Positions 23,136-37,800 of a DNA stretch of 64,000 nucleotides are shown in pieces. The notes below the pieces were generated by a model. It saw nothing but the letters and a program-made list of their open reading frames with translations, ran no database searches and had not been told where the DNA came from. Source of the stretch: Atopsyche davidsoni (lineage: Eukaryota; Arthropoda; Insecta; Trichoptera; Hydrobiosidae); the NCBI GenBank assembly GCA_022113835.1, contig JAILWY010000013.1, positions 16,044,001 through 16,108,000 on the forward strand. The letters are read 5' to 3'. The position numbers and the translations under genes are program-made. Within the stretch, counting starts at the first letter, position 1. Every line of letters begins with the position of its first letter.

Positions 23136-23815
23136 TTACAAAATCAACATACTCCGTTATTTTATTAGCCGCCAGAGACGGAGTCCGTCACCGAGAGGCG
23201 AGTCTGGGAGACGCTACAAACTTTCTTCCCAAAGGGGGTAATTAAATAAGAATTGCATGACGAATAAGCCCCTGATGCCTTCGAATGCAAAATACTGCCC
23301 CGATATGTGGACCTACAAAAAACGGCAACGCGAGGAGGAGACGCCGCAATGCTGATCTCTATGATTCGTATCAAGATGCCATCGTCGCTGGGTCAATAAA
23401 ATTAGCAGACTGGCTGGTCCTCTGCACGCTGGGCGAGGGGGCCGAGGGTGAAGCGAGGACGCTGATGACGATGACGATGACGATAAATAATAATACTACT
23501 GCTTATCAAAGTCGCAACGCGTCATCGCATGTACCCGTAGAAATGGTTCGAGTGGTTATACTATAGATCCAGCCTCCTAAGTGATGCACGTGTGCGGCCG
23601 CCGTTGCCCAGAAGTGGATAATGTGTCCCTCCGCGAGCTCAGATCCGGAGTCTGAGCCTCATTTCAATCAATATCTTATTGTGAATCCGTACTACTTAAA
23701 AAAAAAAATACTTCGATTGTCTTAAAATCTGACCTATAGAACAACAACTCATAAAGTTACAATACTGGAGGGAATGCTTTTTAATAAAACGTATATCGCT
23801 GCTGCTAATAAATGT
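23136..23815. other. Intergenic between errantivirus and hairpin repeat
   Basis: Contains a short GATGAC-type repeat near 23.46 kb and a 93-codon frame at 23285-23566 without recognisable domain. Nothing here is supported as a gene. Confidence 0.4.
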
Positions 23816-24046
23816 ATTTTAAATAAAATACTCGAGTGACCGGTTTCGCCAACCTTTCACGTTGACATTATCAAACTGATATAATGATATTATATCGCTA
23901 TGAGGAGATGACTTATCGCCAACGTGAAAGGTTGGCGAAACTGGTCACCAATAAAAAATTAGCAAGTGGACAGATCACTTGAGTATTTTATTTAAAATAT
24001 TAAAATGTAATTTTACCGAGCACTCTCTGTCAAAAGTATTGATAAT
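23816..24046 (+). repeat. Dispersed hairpin repeat (MITE-like), copy 2
   Basis: Arms at 23836-23866 (GTGACCGGTTTCGCCAACCT...) and 23917-23948 are inverted copies of about 31 bp with two mismatches. Outside them lie inverted TTTAAATAAAATAC / GTATTTTATTTAAA-type flanks. The right end carries the shared GAGCACTCTCTGTCAAAAGT tail also seen at 24, 36261, 40106 and 61336. Family name unknown. Confidence 0.65.
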
Positions 24047-24860
24047 TTTATTAATAAAAGTAGTTTTATTAATAAATAGTTTGGGTCCAAAATCTTTGAT
24101 CTATCCCTATTCCCATTATTCAAGATGAACTGGACGAATTCATCTCATCCGGACACTCATCGATGAAAAGTCACATTCAGTACGCTTCCTTGACTCCTGA
24201 GATAACTCAATAGTATTTTTTTTGTTATCTATGTTAAATTAACGAATCCTCGGAGCGCCAGAAACAAACGGGGATGAAAAAAGAAAGATACATGTATACA
24301 TTGTAAAAATGATGTTTTAAAAAATTACCCAAAATAACAAATAAAATATACATTCTTGACAAAACGGAATTTCAATACACAAAATTATTTGGGTAATTAT
24401 TTAATAAGTTTTGAGAATTTGTCAATTGCCTAAAAACTAATTCGTAGCTATTCGTTTGGATTCTCGCTCGCTGGACACGAACCACGTGAAATAAATCATT
24501 TTACTATTCCTGTCGTCGAAATCAATTTTTTTTTAAATATGCCACGTATTTGTAAAAGGGAGTTCGCTCGTATCTACGTTATCTACCCGTGGCCCGCGAA
24601 GGGGCTCTCGTACTGAAGCAGGGGGGCCTGGACCTTCACTCTCCGCTCGGATCAGACCCGCGACTGCGAGTCGATCGCGACACATTTTTGAGATAAAAGT
24701 TAGATATCGCGCCCCCAAAGATGGCTACCCCTGATGTGTACAATTACCAAGATCAGGTTGGGCAACTCGAATATTGAGAATTCTGAGACGGGCTAGGGTT
24801 TCGTCCCTCGCCCTCGTTGCCGCCCCGCGGCGGGCGAGTCCTCGGGACTCCACGGAGCGC

Positions 24861-24930
24861 GCCGCTCACGCCCGCTCGCGCCCGCTCACGCCCGCTCACG
24901 CCCACTCACGCCCGCTCACGCCCGTTCCCG
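24861..24930 (+). repeat. Tandem decamer CCCGCTCACG, about seven units
   Basis: Seven near-identical 10-bp units in a GC-rich patch upstream of the Stumps long-isoform first exon. A simple tandem repeat; no protein is supported. Confidence 0.85.
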
Positions 24931-25379
24931 CGCGTGACGCGGCGCCGCCGTCCCCGCTCACCTTCCGCGCTCACGGGCGACTATTTTTAACTTCGAATAG
25001 GAGAAGGCCACCGGTGGAGCTCGATCTGCGGATGCAAACCGAAACGCTCGCTCGCCGTTCGCGCGGACGAGCGATCGATCTCCCGAATCGGTCGTTTTCC
25101 TTGTAATCAATTACAATTACCAGATCGCACGAGCGGGGCTATTTTTTTTCCGCGTCAACAATTGAGTCGCCCGATTCGTTGGCCCCTGGGGGGTCGTCGA
25201 TGGCACATTTCACAAAATCTACTTTCGGGGAAAACTGAGGACGCGAATCGGCAGTCTACGAATTTGTCGGGGTGAAAATATAAATTTTCAAAAATCCTCG
25301 ATACAATGGAAACTTTATTCGGGGGTAAGGCAATACTATAGTATATATATATATATATACAATAGTAGACATCTTGTAC

Positions 25380-25814
25380 GGCATCCGAGAGGATATGCGG
25401 TTAATGAGTGTCAGCTGCTGCAGCCCTCGAGCGGGGGCGGGGCCGGGGCGGGGCGGGCGGGCCGGGCCGTGGCGCGGGGCCGCAGTCCGCGAGGACGCCT
25501 CGTCCCGCTCGCATGCCGCCTGCCCGCGCGGCTCCGGTGCGCTCTCGAGTTTGACAGTTGACAGCCTCGATCGGGTCCGATCGCGAGTTCCCTGGAGGCG
25601 ACGCGATCGCGGTTCGTCTCCGAAACCGCGAGGGCGAATACCGGACGTCAAAATCTCGCGACCAGGCCGCAACGCTCGGTCGCTCGGGGAAGTCTCGTTT
25701 GCGAGCGGGCGCCGCGAAGTCGTCCTCGACCGGGGGAACGGAACGAAAATAACGCAGGCCCGTCACGCAGGGAGCCGTCCTCGGGGCGGAAGCGCGGCCG
25801 AGACCGGATGCGCC
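25380..25814 (+). promoter_or_regulatory. Candidate promoter and 5' UTR of the Stumps long isoform (P1)
   Basis: A sharply GC- and CpG-rich segment with a G-run tract at about 25430-25475 precedes the proposed start at 25815. In an otherwise AT-rich window such islands stand out, and this one sits exactly upstream of a phase-compatible first exon. The transcription start is not resolved. Confidence 0.4.
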
Positions 25815-28800
25815 ATGGCGATGGGTGAGAAATGAGAATCGGCTCCGTCTCGCGGCAGCTCTCGCGCCCGCCGGCCGCGGAGACGAGAGCGCGACTCCTT
25901 GTATTTTTGTACTTTCGGACGATTTCGCTCCGAAGAACGCGCTCGACGTTTTCGAATAGGTACGGGACGACCGACCCTCGATCCGCATCTCTTCCCCGAT
26001 TCTCGAAACTTCGTCCCCCTCGCGCGGGTAAATCGTCCCGGCGCCCGAGAGGACGGCGACTCGGGGAGGAATCGAAACCCCTTCCGGAAAGTTTGGGTTC
26101 CGATATTTCCCGAGGACCGAAACTCGCTCTCCCGGTGTCGACGGCGCGACCCGTTTCGAGTTGTCGGTTCGCTCCCTCGCTCGAGTTCGACGACTCGTCG
26201 ATCGAGAGAAAATTCTCTTTCCCGCGTTGGCGGTGAGCGATTCGCGGGAAGTTCGCGAGAACGAGGGGGACGCGTCGCCGTCGACCGAAATAGGAGAGAG
26301 CTCTGACGTATTTGTATTTCATAATAAAAACTCTATCCCGTTTGCGGGAGAATCGAGGATGACGGTCGATTTGTTTTCTTCTCGGAGTGGGCGATCGGCG
26401 CGCGACGGAACTGTCGGACGGAAACGGGGCGTCGCGGCTTCGAGCGAAATAGAAGCGACGAGAAATCGAGTGGACGCCGTCCCCGTTTGACGCGATCGGT
26501 CTCTCGAAGCTCCGGCTTCAGGTTCTCGGGGATAAACTAGTACCGCAGTAGTAGTGAATTGAGATGCGCGTTTTGAGAACATCTGCAGATCTTATTTGTA
26601 CTTGCTTGAGATGCTTTTAATAATAAACACTCTCCCCCCATCTTTCCCCCCGTTTCATTCGGGCATTTTCCATGAGTATAAACTTTTAAAAGAAAACTCG
26701 CGTTTTTGTCTTGCCGGAGTTGCATTCCTGACTTCCAGCACGGGCGCGGGTCATCAGAGAATACTATATATCGTCCTCGTTCAGTGTGATGTGTCGCTAC
26801 CCTCGTCTCCGGGTAGTGTTTCCCAGGTTGCAGAATAATGCGTAAGCGAGTGCTAATTAATATCTATCAATCGCCTTTTATTCATTTTTTGAAATCCAGT
26901 GCCAATTTAGTATTCAGAGCCTCGGGTTCCTTCGATCCGAACCTCCCGTCTATCGCGGCATCGCTCCCGGGGGACTCTCCAACCGAGTGAGAATTTGAAT
27001 CTTCGGATGCGAGTTCAGCTTCTGGGCTGAACGAGTACACGGTCATCCGCAAAACTTCTCGCCCTTTCGGACGATATTCAGTATTTTATCTTTATTGTTT
27101 ACGAAAATCGATTCCCGAAAACCAAAAATGTTTTTTTTTTATTATCACATTTTATTTCTTGAGGATGGAAGAGTTTGGGCCGCGTCACTTTTTGAAGAAA
27201 TCTAAAATAAACGACACAGTTTTTTGCATGCAGGACGCTCAGGTCCATTCTCAACCCGACAGATCACTCGCCAAAACATCGCCCGCCTCGTCAATAACGA
27301 TGCCATCGACGAACGTCGAGTGCCAGAAGGAAATGGCCAGTTGAAAATTGATAAATTTTATTAAAGCTCCGGTATATTTTCTTTTCGCAATCATCGCCCT
27401 CGTATTGGGAGATGACTCGTCGTCGGAGATCGGAAGTCGGTGGCCGAGCCCGATTCTGCAAGGACGAGTCTGAAAATATCAAAACTGATTGAATGAATCG
27501 GCAATAGACAAAGTTGGCGGACAAAGCTTCAATCGTACCTGGCATCGATCATGGACAGGATCGCCCGCCGTCTCGCATGCGCAATGACGATCTCGATTTA
27601 TGGGAGAGAAAGAAAAAAACACACCGCAGTGTTACGTTATTTGTACCGACGACTCATTACAATGATATTTTCGATTGTAATACTCCCGGCTAACTGCAAC
27701 TATTGTTTGCCCGCATCCAGCAGGGAGACCCGCCTCGCCCGGTGAACGGTAGACTGCCGGCCTCGGATAATCCGATTCCGAGTCCGTTGACATTTTTCTT
27801 TTACGATACTGCGCGTTCTTGTGTTTAACTTAACTATGGCTCAACTCAAAAAACACGGTCTCTGCGTCGCGTTTGAGCTAGAGTTGACACGTTTTGCTGT
27901 CAATTTTCATGTTTATTTCAATGTCAATGTGGCCCTTGAAATATCCTCAATGCCCGCAAAATAAGTAAGTTCTTTATTTTTTAAAATACAAAAACAAGTT
28001 ATTTCTGAAATGCACCTCATGTAGCTGCAAATCATGCGAGGATTTTAAAAAAGATACTTGCGGGCGTCGACACGCCGCGCCCGGCCGAGGACGGACCTCG
28101 TCGCAGATGGGGGAAACTACGGTCGGAGCGGATGTTGACGCTCGATTGTTTAGTGTTGGGGCATTATCTCGGGCGCCCCTCCCTACCCCTCCCCGCATCC
28201 GGGCGCGCTGGATGCGGGGCTCTCGGGACCCGCTCCGGACACTCGAGACTGCGGGGCGGGCCCGGCGGGATGCGCCCCCTATCCCCCTACCAACCTCGAG
28301 TCTTGGATTCTACCCAAATGTCAGAATAGCAGTAAATTCAATACAAAGCATTCAAAATTAAATTTGTGTAGTGCAAAATTTTTATAATAAATATTAAGTC
28401 ACTCCTAAAAAAAATATTTACTGCTTAGCTTGCAGCGATTTGCGGCATATTTTCGTCGGGAAGGCGGGGATCGAGATTATACGAACGCCGCGGTTTTTAC
28501 ATATATATAGCGATGTTCCCCCAATATTGCATTATTTTTGCGATCATTCTGTCCAAAAAAAAAACTGAACTGCAATCAAAAATATCGAGTGCGAGCGCCT
28601 CGCCCGCAGCGACAGCCCTGCGAGACGACCCGTGAATAATCTGGGCGGGCAGCCTGCACGTGTGAGCGTTCCTCAGAATGCATCCTATCAATATGCAAGA
28701 CGGTAGCAAAAAGTAAAGCTCGAGTAGGTCGTCGGGCAGAACGTGCCCGGTGCCTCAGTCCGGGGATGAAGGCTGAAGGCTGAAGGGCGGTCGATTCGAG

Positions 28801-31800
28801 GAAACCCCTGCACGTGCGGGCAGCCTCACGAGCCCCGCATCCCTCCATACCCCGATGCCGGTCGACGCGCAGTTTATACCAGGGGTAGCAAACATTTTTC
28901 CTGTCCGCGATATTCGACACACTTTTACAAAATATTTTTATTTTATAATGGCCAAAGTAGTGAAAACTAATGTATTAAAAAAATAACATTATTTGTGCAT
29001 CAATATATTCAAAAATTAACTGTCGAAATTATGAGAAAAATTAACTTTGATTTTACAATAGAACATATAACAGATATTGCCTGTTTTATTCATAAGTTTA
29101 CAGTTATGAGCTCGCAGAATAATTAAATTATATTCTGAGAATTCATGATGCCCGCGCATCTTGGAATATTTTATAATGACTTCATTTTTGTATTTAAATT
29201 TTATTTATATTATATGTATTGAATTTTTACTGTTTTATATTTATTTACAATGTACGTTTAGTATCATTATTTTTATATTATCTATGTTTACATGTAAAAA
29301 TAATGGTAAACACAGTAATAATAACGTATTATGTTTCAATGTCTATGATGTATCTAAATCTAATACGGGGATATATAATTTTATATTTGGTCCGCGGAGT
29401 TGTGATGCATTTCCAAAGTGGCCTGCAAGATCAATCGGGTTGGTCACCCCTGGTTTATACAATGTCGAGAAGATAATAATGATAAAATCATATTGGGGGA
29501 AACTACGTCGATTGATTATTGATTAAGCATAATTAAGTTTTGTTATACTATTGTACTTATCTCATAGCGCTAGATACAAGTGAGGTTTGGAGTCATGTTC
29601 GCCACACAAAGCTTTCATTTATTTTTATTGAAGTGACAGTAATAATCATTTTATAAATATATTTTAAATTTTGCTTTATAAGCAGTTATTTTCATTTTGG
29701 AAATATTTAAGGAAACACTCATACATTCCAAAGATCGAAGCAGAAATTTGTTTGTTGGCACGATGTGCGTTCTATTCTGAGGTCGATGCAAGAGCGATTG
29801 ATTTCTGAATTCCGCTGTTCGACCACCCGGAGAAGGCACTTGTACATTTGCAAATGCACAATCTTACATTTTACCTTACAAATAGCGCCGAGTTTCAAAA
29901 CAACCCGACTAAACCGAAGGGACTCTCGGTAGAATTGAAGAAACGATGGGTCTCGTATTTGTAGAAATATACTTTTTCTTTTATTAAAATTAATTATTTT
30001 GAACTGAGCAATATGTTCAGGTTGCATCGAAGATGAGGATGCAAGATTTGGAAGAAGTTTGATATGATATTTTTTTATCTAGCAGTTGAAATTGTGACAT
30101 CGTTTTACTGAGCTCCCGATGGTTGCGGACTTCAGTTGCATTTTGAAAGGGAACTATGCATTCTGCTACTAAATCTGCATTTTAAATTGGAATTTCTGTG
30201 AATTCATGGCATTTGTGAAATATGGAATAATGGGCGCCTATTTTTTTAAAAACATTTGGTAGATTTTGCAAATCTGAATCGTGATTTGGAGTGCAGTTGT
30301 CGGTGGGCTAGGAATCGTGCAGCGATACTGTTGCCCAAATATCGACGCACTTTATCGATTATCGAGCAAAGTTCAATAACTTCCGTGTTTACCACATGCT
30401 CACACTAAAATCTTATCACAGATTCGACGTTCAATTATTTCAATGGAGGGCCATCCGCTTTCTTTGGGCGCTGTTGATTTTACGCTAAATGCCCCGCTAA
30501 AGTTACATCAGTTTTGTAACCACTGATTACAATATATTGAATTCCACGACATGTTGAATTTAATTTATTTGGGTCTGCTCGGTGGTTCTCCCAAATCGTA
30601 TGTTAAATTTGCATGTCTCGGGTTAATCGAATGCGTTACACAAGGTACACAAGCTCTCCGCAAGGGAACGTAACAAAGATGTTCTTTAATTCAGGAATAC
30701 CTGCGGGATTAGCTTTGAATCAACCCAGCTCCTAACGGGTCATGGAGTGGTGAGTAGTTATCTCCGCAGGTTCCACTTGACGAGCGATGACACATGCCCT
30801 TGTGATGATATTACTCCAAAAACATTGATCCACCTTGTGGGTTCATGCCCCATCTTTGGCCTTCAGAGATACCAACTGGAGAGCCAATGCCGACAGGAGG
30901 GCCTGAAGTCAGTGGCGAGACACCCACAGATGATGAAGTCACTGGATGGCTTCTTGAAGAGTGTCATCAGAACCATAAAGAGGATAAACCAGTAATGTAG
31001 TAATGTAGCTTCAGTCACTCCCATATATATATAGCAAAATTTCGATTGACTAGTTTGGAAAGTTTCTCCAAATTGTGATGACAAACCTTGTACATAACAA
31101 GCAAGGTACCAAACCTATGGAAAAAAAATCGAATGCGTTATTCTCAGACCTCGCATATCCAATACGAACTCTCTCGGGTTGCCTCGCCGCCCCCGGATGT
31201 CTCCCGGCCGACCGATGATATTGAATCGGTGCTGCGTGTGGATGAATAATGAGTAGATCTGGCCATTAATATCACAGTGGCCCTTCTGGCCGCGGCGCCG
31301 CGCTCATTGTTTACTCGGCGGCGGACATCGAGTGGACGCCGGACGTGATTAGATTTTGTGTATTCGGTTGCGTCGGTCCGCTCGCGGGCGTCGAGAGATC
31401 GTCGGGAGTGCTCCTTTTCGTGGGAGATTTCATCGAGCCGCGCGATCACTTCTCCGGTTGCAGGAGGGAATACTTCAGGCTGCTGGAATAATCGAATTCC
31501 GGGTTAAATAAAATAGAGAAACGCAAGACTAAAACGCTTATCGACTCCCGATCGATTGAAAATCAATCAATCCTCATAAGCTACAGGAAACTCGCAAACG
31601 AAGCCCGAATAAGGAGTCTCGATGACAGAAGTGCGACAGAGACGACAGTAGCTCGCGTTCTTCCGCTTTGGACCGTTGCCTTGTATTTGATAGAACGCAA
31701 CGACACGTATTCAGCTGCAAGCCCGGCGCGGAGCTGCAGCGGGACCCTAATATTTTAAAATATTATTTCGTATAAAATATGGTGAAAATATGCTGTTTTT

Positions 31801-34800
31801 TTAATGATTGAGTGAAGTTTTTTTATTATGTACTTTGGTTGAAATGTCTGCAACGCGTTTGAATTCACCCTGTACATATCTTACTTTTGTGATGTCAATC
31901 GCCCTGCACCCGATACTCACGGTCTATATTTGCATTGCAAAATACTGGCAAATTACTTCCCATTGACTAATGCGAGGGACATTTTGAAAGTCAGGGTGTT
32001 GAGAAGATCTCGAGTTCTCAGTTGAGAATTGTAGTGATAGTATTTATATTTGCATCTACTCGATCCGTTGATTTTGAAACTGCTATTCCCTCGGGTATCG
32101 ATGATCAGTTGCAAGGAAGACGGACAATGTCGCCCTGCCTAGACGAACCCATATGGATTGCAAAACACTCGAGGTGAGAATTTTACTCAGGTATTGATCT
32201 CCCAAAATAATTCCAACAATATTTTCGTACAAAATTTCCAGGTATTTCAATTGATACCGCGCGGTTAAATGTATACTCGGAGCATCGCTCGGACTGGGCT
32301 CCGAGATGCAGAATCACGTCAATATATTTTTTCGGGTTTTTGGAAGTTAAATAATTTTTAAAGTCTCGCTTGTGAGTTGTACGAAGCGACCGGTGAATCC
32401 CAGCAGCCCGCCAGCTCGGCCCCCGCCCGGCCCCCAGCCCTCTGCCACGTGCGGGGCAGGACGCGTCCTCGGGTTGACAGCACCGAGGGACTGGTGGATA
32501 GTCCGACCCGAGCCTTCTGCAGCGCAGGATCTCCCTCAGTGAAGCGTGTTTCGTTGCAGTAGTGTTATTCTTCTGTGGGTTGAGTCAATCGAGTGAGAGC
32601 GCCCGCGTGTCGATAGTCCTCGGGGTGTAGCCCGAGAGAGCGTCTCTCCGGGTGGAGCGGTGCGCGGAAGACCTCAGAAGACCCCAGACAATTTCGTAAT
32701 TTTTTGTTGTTGTTATTTTGATATCCAAATCCGTTTTAAAATTTACCTTTCCTTCGCTTATTCCGTGGCGAGCGATGAGCTCAAATTTCAACACGATAAT
32801 CACGCATAGTGAAAATGCGGATCTTTTGATTATTCCATACCTAACAATGGTATCTTTGGCACGCTTCGTTTACCAAATTTGTTAGCGAAGACTTCCGATG
32901 CATTAATAATCTAAGCGGGCAGTCGTATTCCCAGCTTAAAATAAGTCCAATAAATCACGTAAATTAATGGTTGTACATGTAAAATTCCATTAGGGCGTAG
33001 CATCAAAACTTCAATATTTTTATTTTTTCAATTGATAAAAATATATTATTCTAGGCGAGCAATGCTCGATTGCTCGTATGTCGCTTGTTGTCGGGGCGTG
33101 GATGCTGTATCTTTTCTGACCGATGTTGTAAGAGACGAGATATACAATACTGCCCTTTTTGTACTTTCGATATCCATTATGTAATTTGTCGATTGCACGC
33201 TAATAGCCGATGCGAGAAAAACTCAAATTACGTTGAGTCCGAAACCTAATGAAAACGAATTCCAATGGTCCAGGTTCTCGTGTGCATCCTAGTCTAATGA
33301 TAGATTGACATGGCGCTGGGGACACTCCATATGCGATATGGTAATGTAAGTGCGTACAAATAAATGTCAAATCGAACATTAGGGAGGATGAATAACTTTC
33401 CGGGCACTCGAATAAATGGGCGACGTGTCGCGCGCACTCGCGTGCATCAGAATGTAATCACATGTTTGTGACACGAGGGACAGATAGAATGGATCAAACA
33501 TACGTGCCACTGACCTTGTCAAAAATAGACATTATATATTTATTAAATATTATTCAATATAAAAGTATCTTATTTTTTCGTTATAGGTTGACAGCGTTAA
33601 TTTCAAAATAGAATTATTTTTTGTTTGTTTTTTTTTCAAGGTTAATTTTTGAGATATCTTATATTGATAATGTTTCAAAGTGACATTTAATTACTTTTCA
33701 TAAACGATTAGTTATTGGTAAGTCAATAAGATCTACATAGTAAGATTCGTTTTATTGAAGAGACTCAGACGCGAGGAGCGCGCGAAAAGGAACCGAGATT
33801 TGATATCTTAATCGAAACGAGAAGCGTTTCTCAAACCGCACGGGCTTTAACCCACCCAAAAAAATTACACCTATATGAAAATAAAAATAATACTCGTTGC
33901 AAGTTTTGCCGACTTTTCATCATATTCTAACTTCACTTCAAAAATAATTGCTTAGCAGGCATTAAGTAAAAACAGCAATCGGAAATATGATTTTCCCAAA
34001 CAATTACAAGTAACAAATTATGATATATGCAAATGAATAAAGCTTTTAAATATTTTTTCACGTTTGTTATTTTTTTGTAATAATTCATTGTTTATTTATG
34101 TTTTCATAGTAATAGCACAAGCATCGATTGTTTACTTACCGTAGATATCGCTCGTTCTTTTTCTGTTTTAATTTGACCAATATTATTTTCAAGTAAGAAA
34201 TGAGTAGCAATCGTATTATTTATACTTTTCTGCAAACAGCGATGTTTTTCGATCTGCCATATTCACTACTCAAATTGATTAAAAAACGTATATTTTCTGC
34301 TTTTAGATAACCCTTCGTATTTTGCCGTGCCCAAGGCCGAACGCTTCCAGAATTTCGGCTCCAACCCTTTCCGCCACCGCGGCCAGGGCACGGCCGACCG
34401 GCTGTCTCCTCTCTCCCCTCCCCCCCCTCTCATGACCACCTCCCTCACGGGTAGCCTGGGGGGCGGCTCCTCCCCTCAGCGCCCGACCACCCTGCCCACC
34501 CTGCCCACCCTGCCCACCGACCCGCGACAGCACCCGGCACTGTGCGACAGGTAATAATTCACCGATTCAAAATAGCAACCTACATATTTTTAGAAAAACG
34601 CAGATGACATAATCTTGATATATTTTGTCCCAGAAAAGGGAGGTCATCCGATGGCTCTGGGGACGACTACCTGGTCCCCAACGCGGCCATAGCCACGTCT
34701 CCGAGAACAGACCCCAGCAAGAGAAGCTTTCGCTCCCTTCTGAGATCGCTGTCTGCCAACGCGGCCACCAACGACACCGACTCCATTCTCCTCGGAGAGC

Positions 34801-37800
34801 CCCGCCCGACTGACATCGCTCCGCCCAACCACTCGGCCCCCTTCAGCATGAGGTCCAACCGCAGGTTCACCCACAGCCGGAACACGTCGCTGCGGTCCTG
34901 CGCGGAGATCAGGGTGTCCGAGTTCCAGCACGCTCTGATGCGGAGGCGGGCTCAGGAGTGCGGCGGCAACGATGAAGCCTTCCATACAATGCCACTTCCA
35001 GGTGACTTCTTCACACTTGGGTGATCGAAATTATTATTACTAATATAATAGCACATTAGTTCATATATAGAAGATGATTTTAAAGAAACTCAGAAAAATA
35101 TCATCGTGATTTGTGTGGGATCCCACACAAATCACGACGATATTTTTCTGAGTTTCTTTAAAATCATCTTCTATATATGAACTAATGTGCCTAATCATAT
35201 TAGTAATAATATAAAAAACCCGTAATGGGTAATAAATACGCATCTGATTGACCAATCCATAAAATAGATATACGAAATTATTAGATATAGCATCTGGATG
35301 TAGTAGGATGTAGGATGTAATGCAAAAAAAATATTTTTAATTAATTTTAAAAGTTTGCTTATTCTCTTTAATATCTGAAACAGATTTTAAGTCTCAGAGA
35401 ACCCCAGTAAATAACTTTCTATTGACTTTCCTATATCTTTTCAATATTTTTTTTTTTATATAACTCCATCATTCTGAAACGCAGGAAACAGACGTCGTCA
35501 TTCCATCGGGGCTTACCTGAGCAGAGACAAGATCTCCACGAAAGGTATGCTGAAGGTCACGTCGGTGCCATCGGAGGTGCCCAAGATGAACGCTCCCAAG
35601 GTGCCTCCGGACGGGTCGGCCGCCTGCGCCCCGCCCGGGGAGTCCTCCCGGAGACACGCGGTGACCACTCTGCACCGCACGGAGCCACCCTTGCCCGTGG
35701 CCACCGTCCCCGCAGGCACGGAGCCCAAGAAAAAGCGCCCCCGAGGACTCAGTATGAAAGGTGAGTCCAGAAGTTCGATCACAGTTTGCCGCTTGACGAA
35801 TAGGAAATGTCTTGTTGCCCTCGAATAGATTTGTACTCTTCTTGGAATTGATATCACGTTTTAAATACTTTGTTAAAATATGTATATTTTGCATGCGTTG
35901 TTGCAATGCACAATCAGCAATGGTAAATAGTATATGACGCGTGAGTCTTGAATACGCCGCCAAAAGTCCCGTTAGTAACACGCGTCGACACGTGGACAGT
36001 CATGGGACGCTCGTTCGGAGACGTTCGACCTTATGGTCGTCAATAGAAGTTACCAGAAATAATCCTGCAAATATACAGCACCAATTATCCGTAACACCAG
36101 GCATGTCGCTAAATCGCTTCACTCGCTTTCTTAAAACATTTTTTTTTCTTTTTTATTTTCTTCCTGTAGTATGAACGTTAATAAATAAGTCATCGGATGA
36201 CTTTTGGCAGCATTAAGTTTTTTTTTATTAGATTTATATTTTCTTTTTCTATAAAAGTAAACAATATTTTTGACAGAGAGTATTCGGTGGAATTCCATTT
36301 TAATATTTGATTGTCAATATTGCGAACCGCACGCTGGCGTCCCGCGGCCGCGACCCGCCCGGCTCGTTAGTATCCAGTTATATTCATAGACTCCCGGCCC
36401 GGCCGGGCGTACGCTCATAATTTCTAAGAACTTCCGCTTTGATTCATTCCTCAGATTTCAACAAAAAACCTCTAAAAATAAGCCACGGGACTCGCGGGAT
36501 ATGAATTATTCCGCGCGTATCGCGCAGAGGAGATTCATTATTCGTCTTTCGGAGGACGCGTCACCGATCTCAATATTATTTGAAATATTACCTCGCTACC
36601 GACGAAAACATCTCCGGACCTCGAACGGCCTGCGAGATTAGATTTTGGGACGACAATCATCATTTATTTATTTATCCTTTCTCAGCAATAATAATCAGCC
36701 AAACGGTTGGGATATTACTAAGTATATATATTAAGGGGAGCGCTTTCGCCTATAGAGGGTTTTTTTAAACATCTTATAGCGTCTGACGATAGTCTGAAAA
36801 TTTTCTAGTCACTTGGCCGTACTGGTACACTGCGGTCGTTCTTATTCGGGAATCTCCCGACTCCTGCAATATTTCAAATCGAAACAAAAAGGGTCGCCCC
36901 AAAAGCCGGGGGCGGGCAAGCTCCCGGGGGCGCCGCGTCTCCGCGAGGCCGTGCGACGCGGGACTCGCCCCTGCTCCTCCGAAGCGGAAGGTATCCGAAC
37001 TCGTGCATCACCGTGGTGACCCGAGAGTCTCGGGGCCGCCGGAGCCGCCGGAGCCGCCGGGGCGAGGGTTCCGCGCCTCGAGGACCCGACCTCTAACGAA
37101 CCCTAATTGCGGATGCGCGCGAGTAGCTTCGCGTCACTCGAAGGCGGTCAGCGCCGGGCCCCGGTGCCGGACAAATTCACTCTGCCGAGGGGGAAAACTT
37201 TTCAACGGTCGATGGCATTTTTTGCAACTTGTCGTTTGTTTTGTACGAAACGAATCAAAACTCAATAAAAATATTTCCCTGATATTTTGGAGATATCGAA
37301 AGACTCGATAAATACTCGCTCGTTCGATTGAAATGACCGCCGTCACTGGCGAGCGCTAAACACGAAATGACAAATGAAAATTGTATTCACTTATCGATTT
37401 CAGTATGGAAAGCGTTTTGCCCGTTTCGCATTTGTACGATCGAACACTCGATATCCACTCGCGATATCGAACGCTCGACATTATTTCAGTACAATTTTTC
37501 ACTCAACGGTACTAGCGCGATTGTCAAATTAATAAGGAGAAGCGAACGCGGGAACACAATAATGGAATGCGAATAAGGAAGGTACCCGTCCGCATAAAAT
37601 ATTATGATCATCGCAAAATCTATGCACACCGAGAGCGTCGTTATCCATGTGAAGCGAGCGAGCCCGACCGAAGGCGGCGCCGGACGTCCGCCTGGAAGCT
37701 CCCGGCTCGCATCACTCATTACCAAAGTAAATAAACAAGCGATGGGAGTATTCACTTTCCAATGACGCGACGGTAACGCGGTAACCTGTAGTTTACGAAT

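Noticed and set aside
23285..23566. 93-codon + strand frame with a GATGAC repeat
   Set aside because: Low complexity, no domain and no splice context.
25648..26322. 224-codon minus-strand frame in the first CpG island
   Set aside because: Arg/Ser-rich translation typical of CpG sequence; several overlapping frames are equally open.
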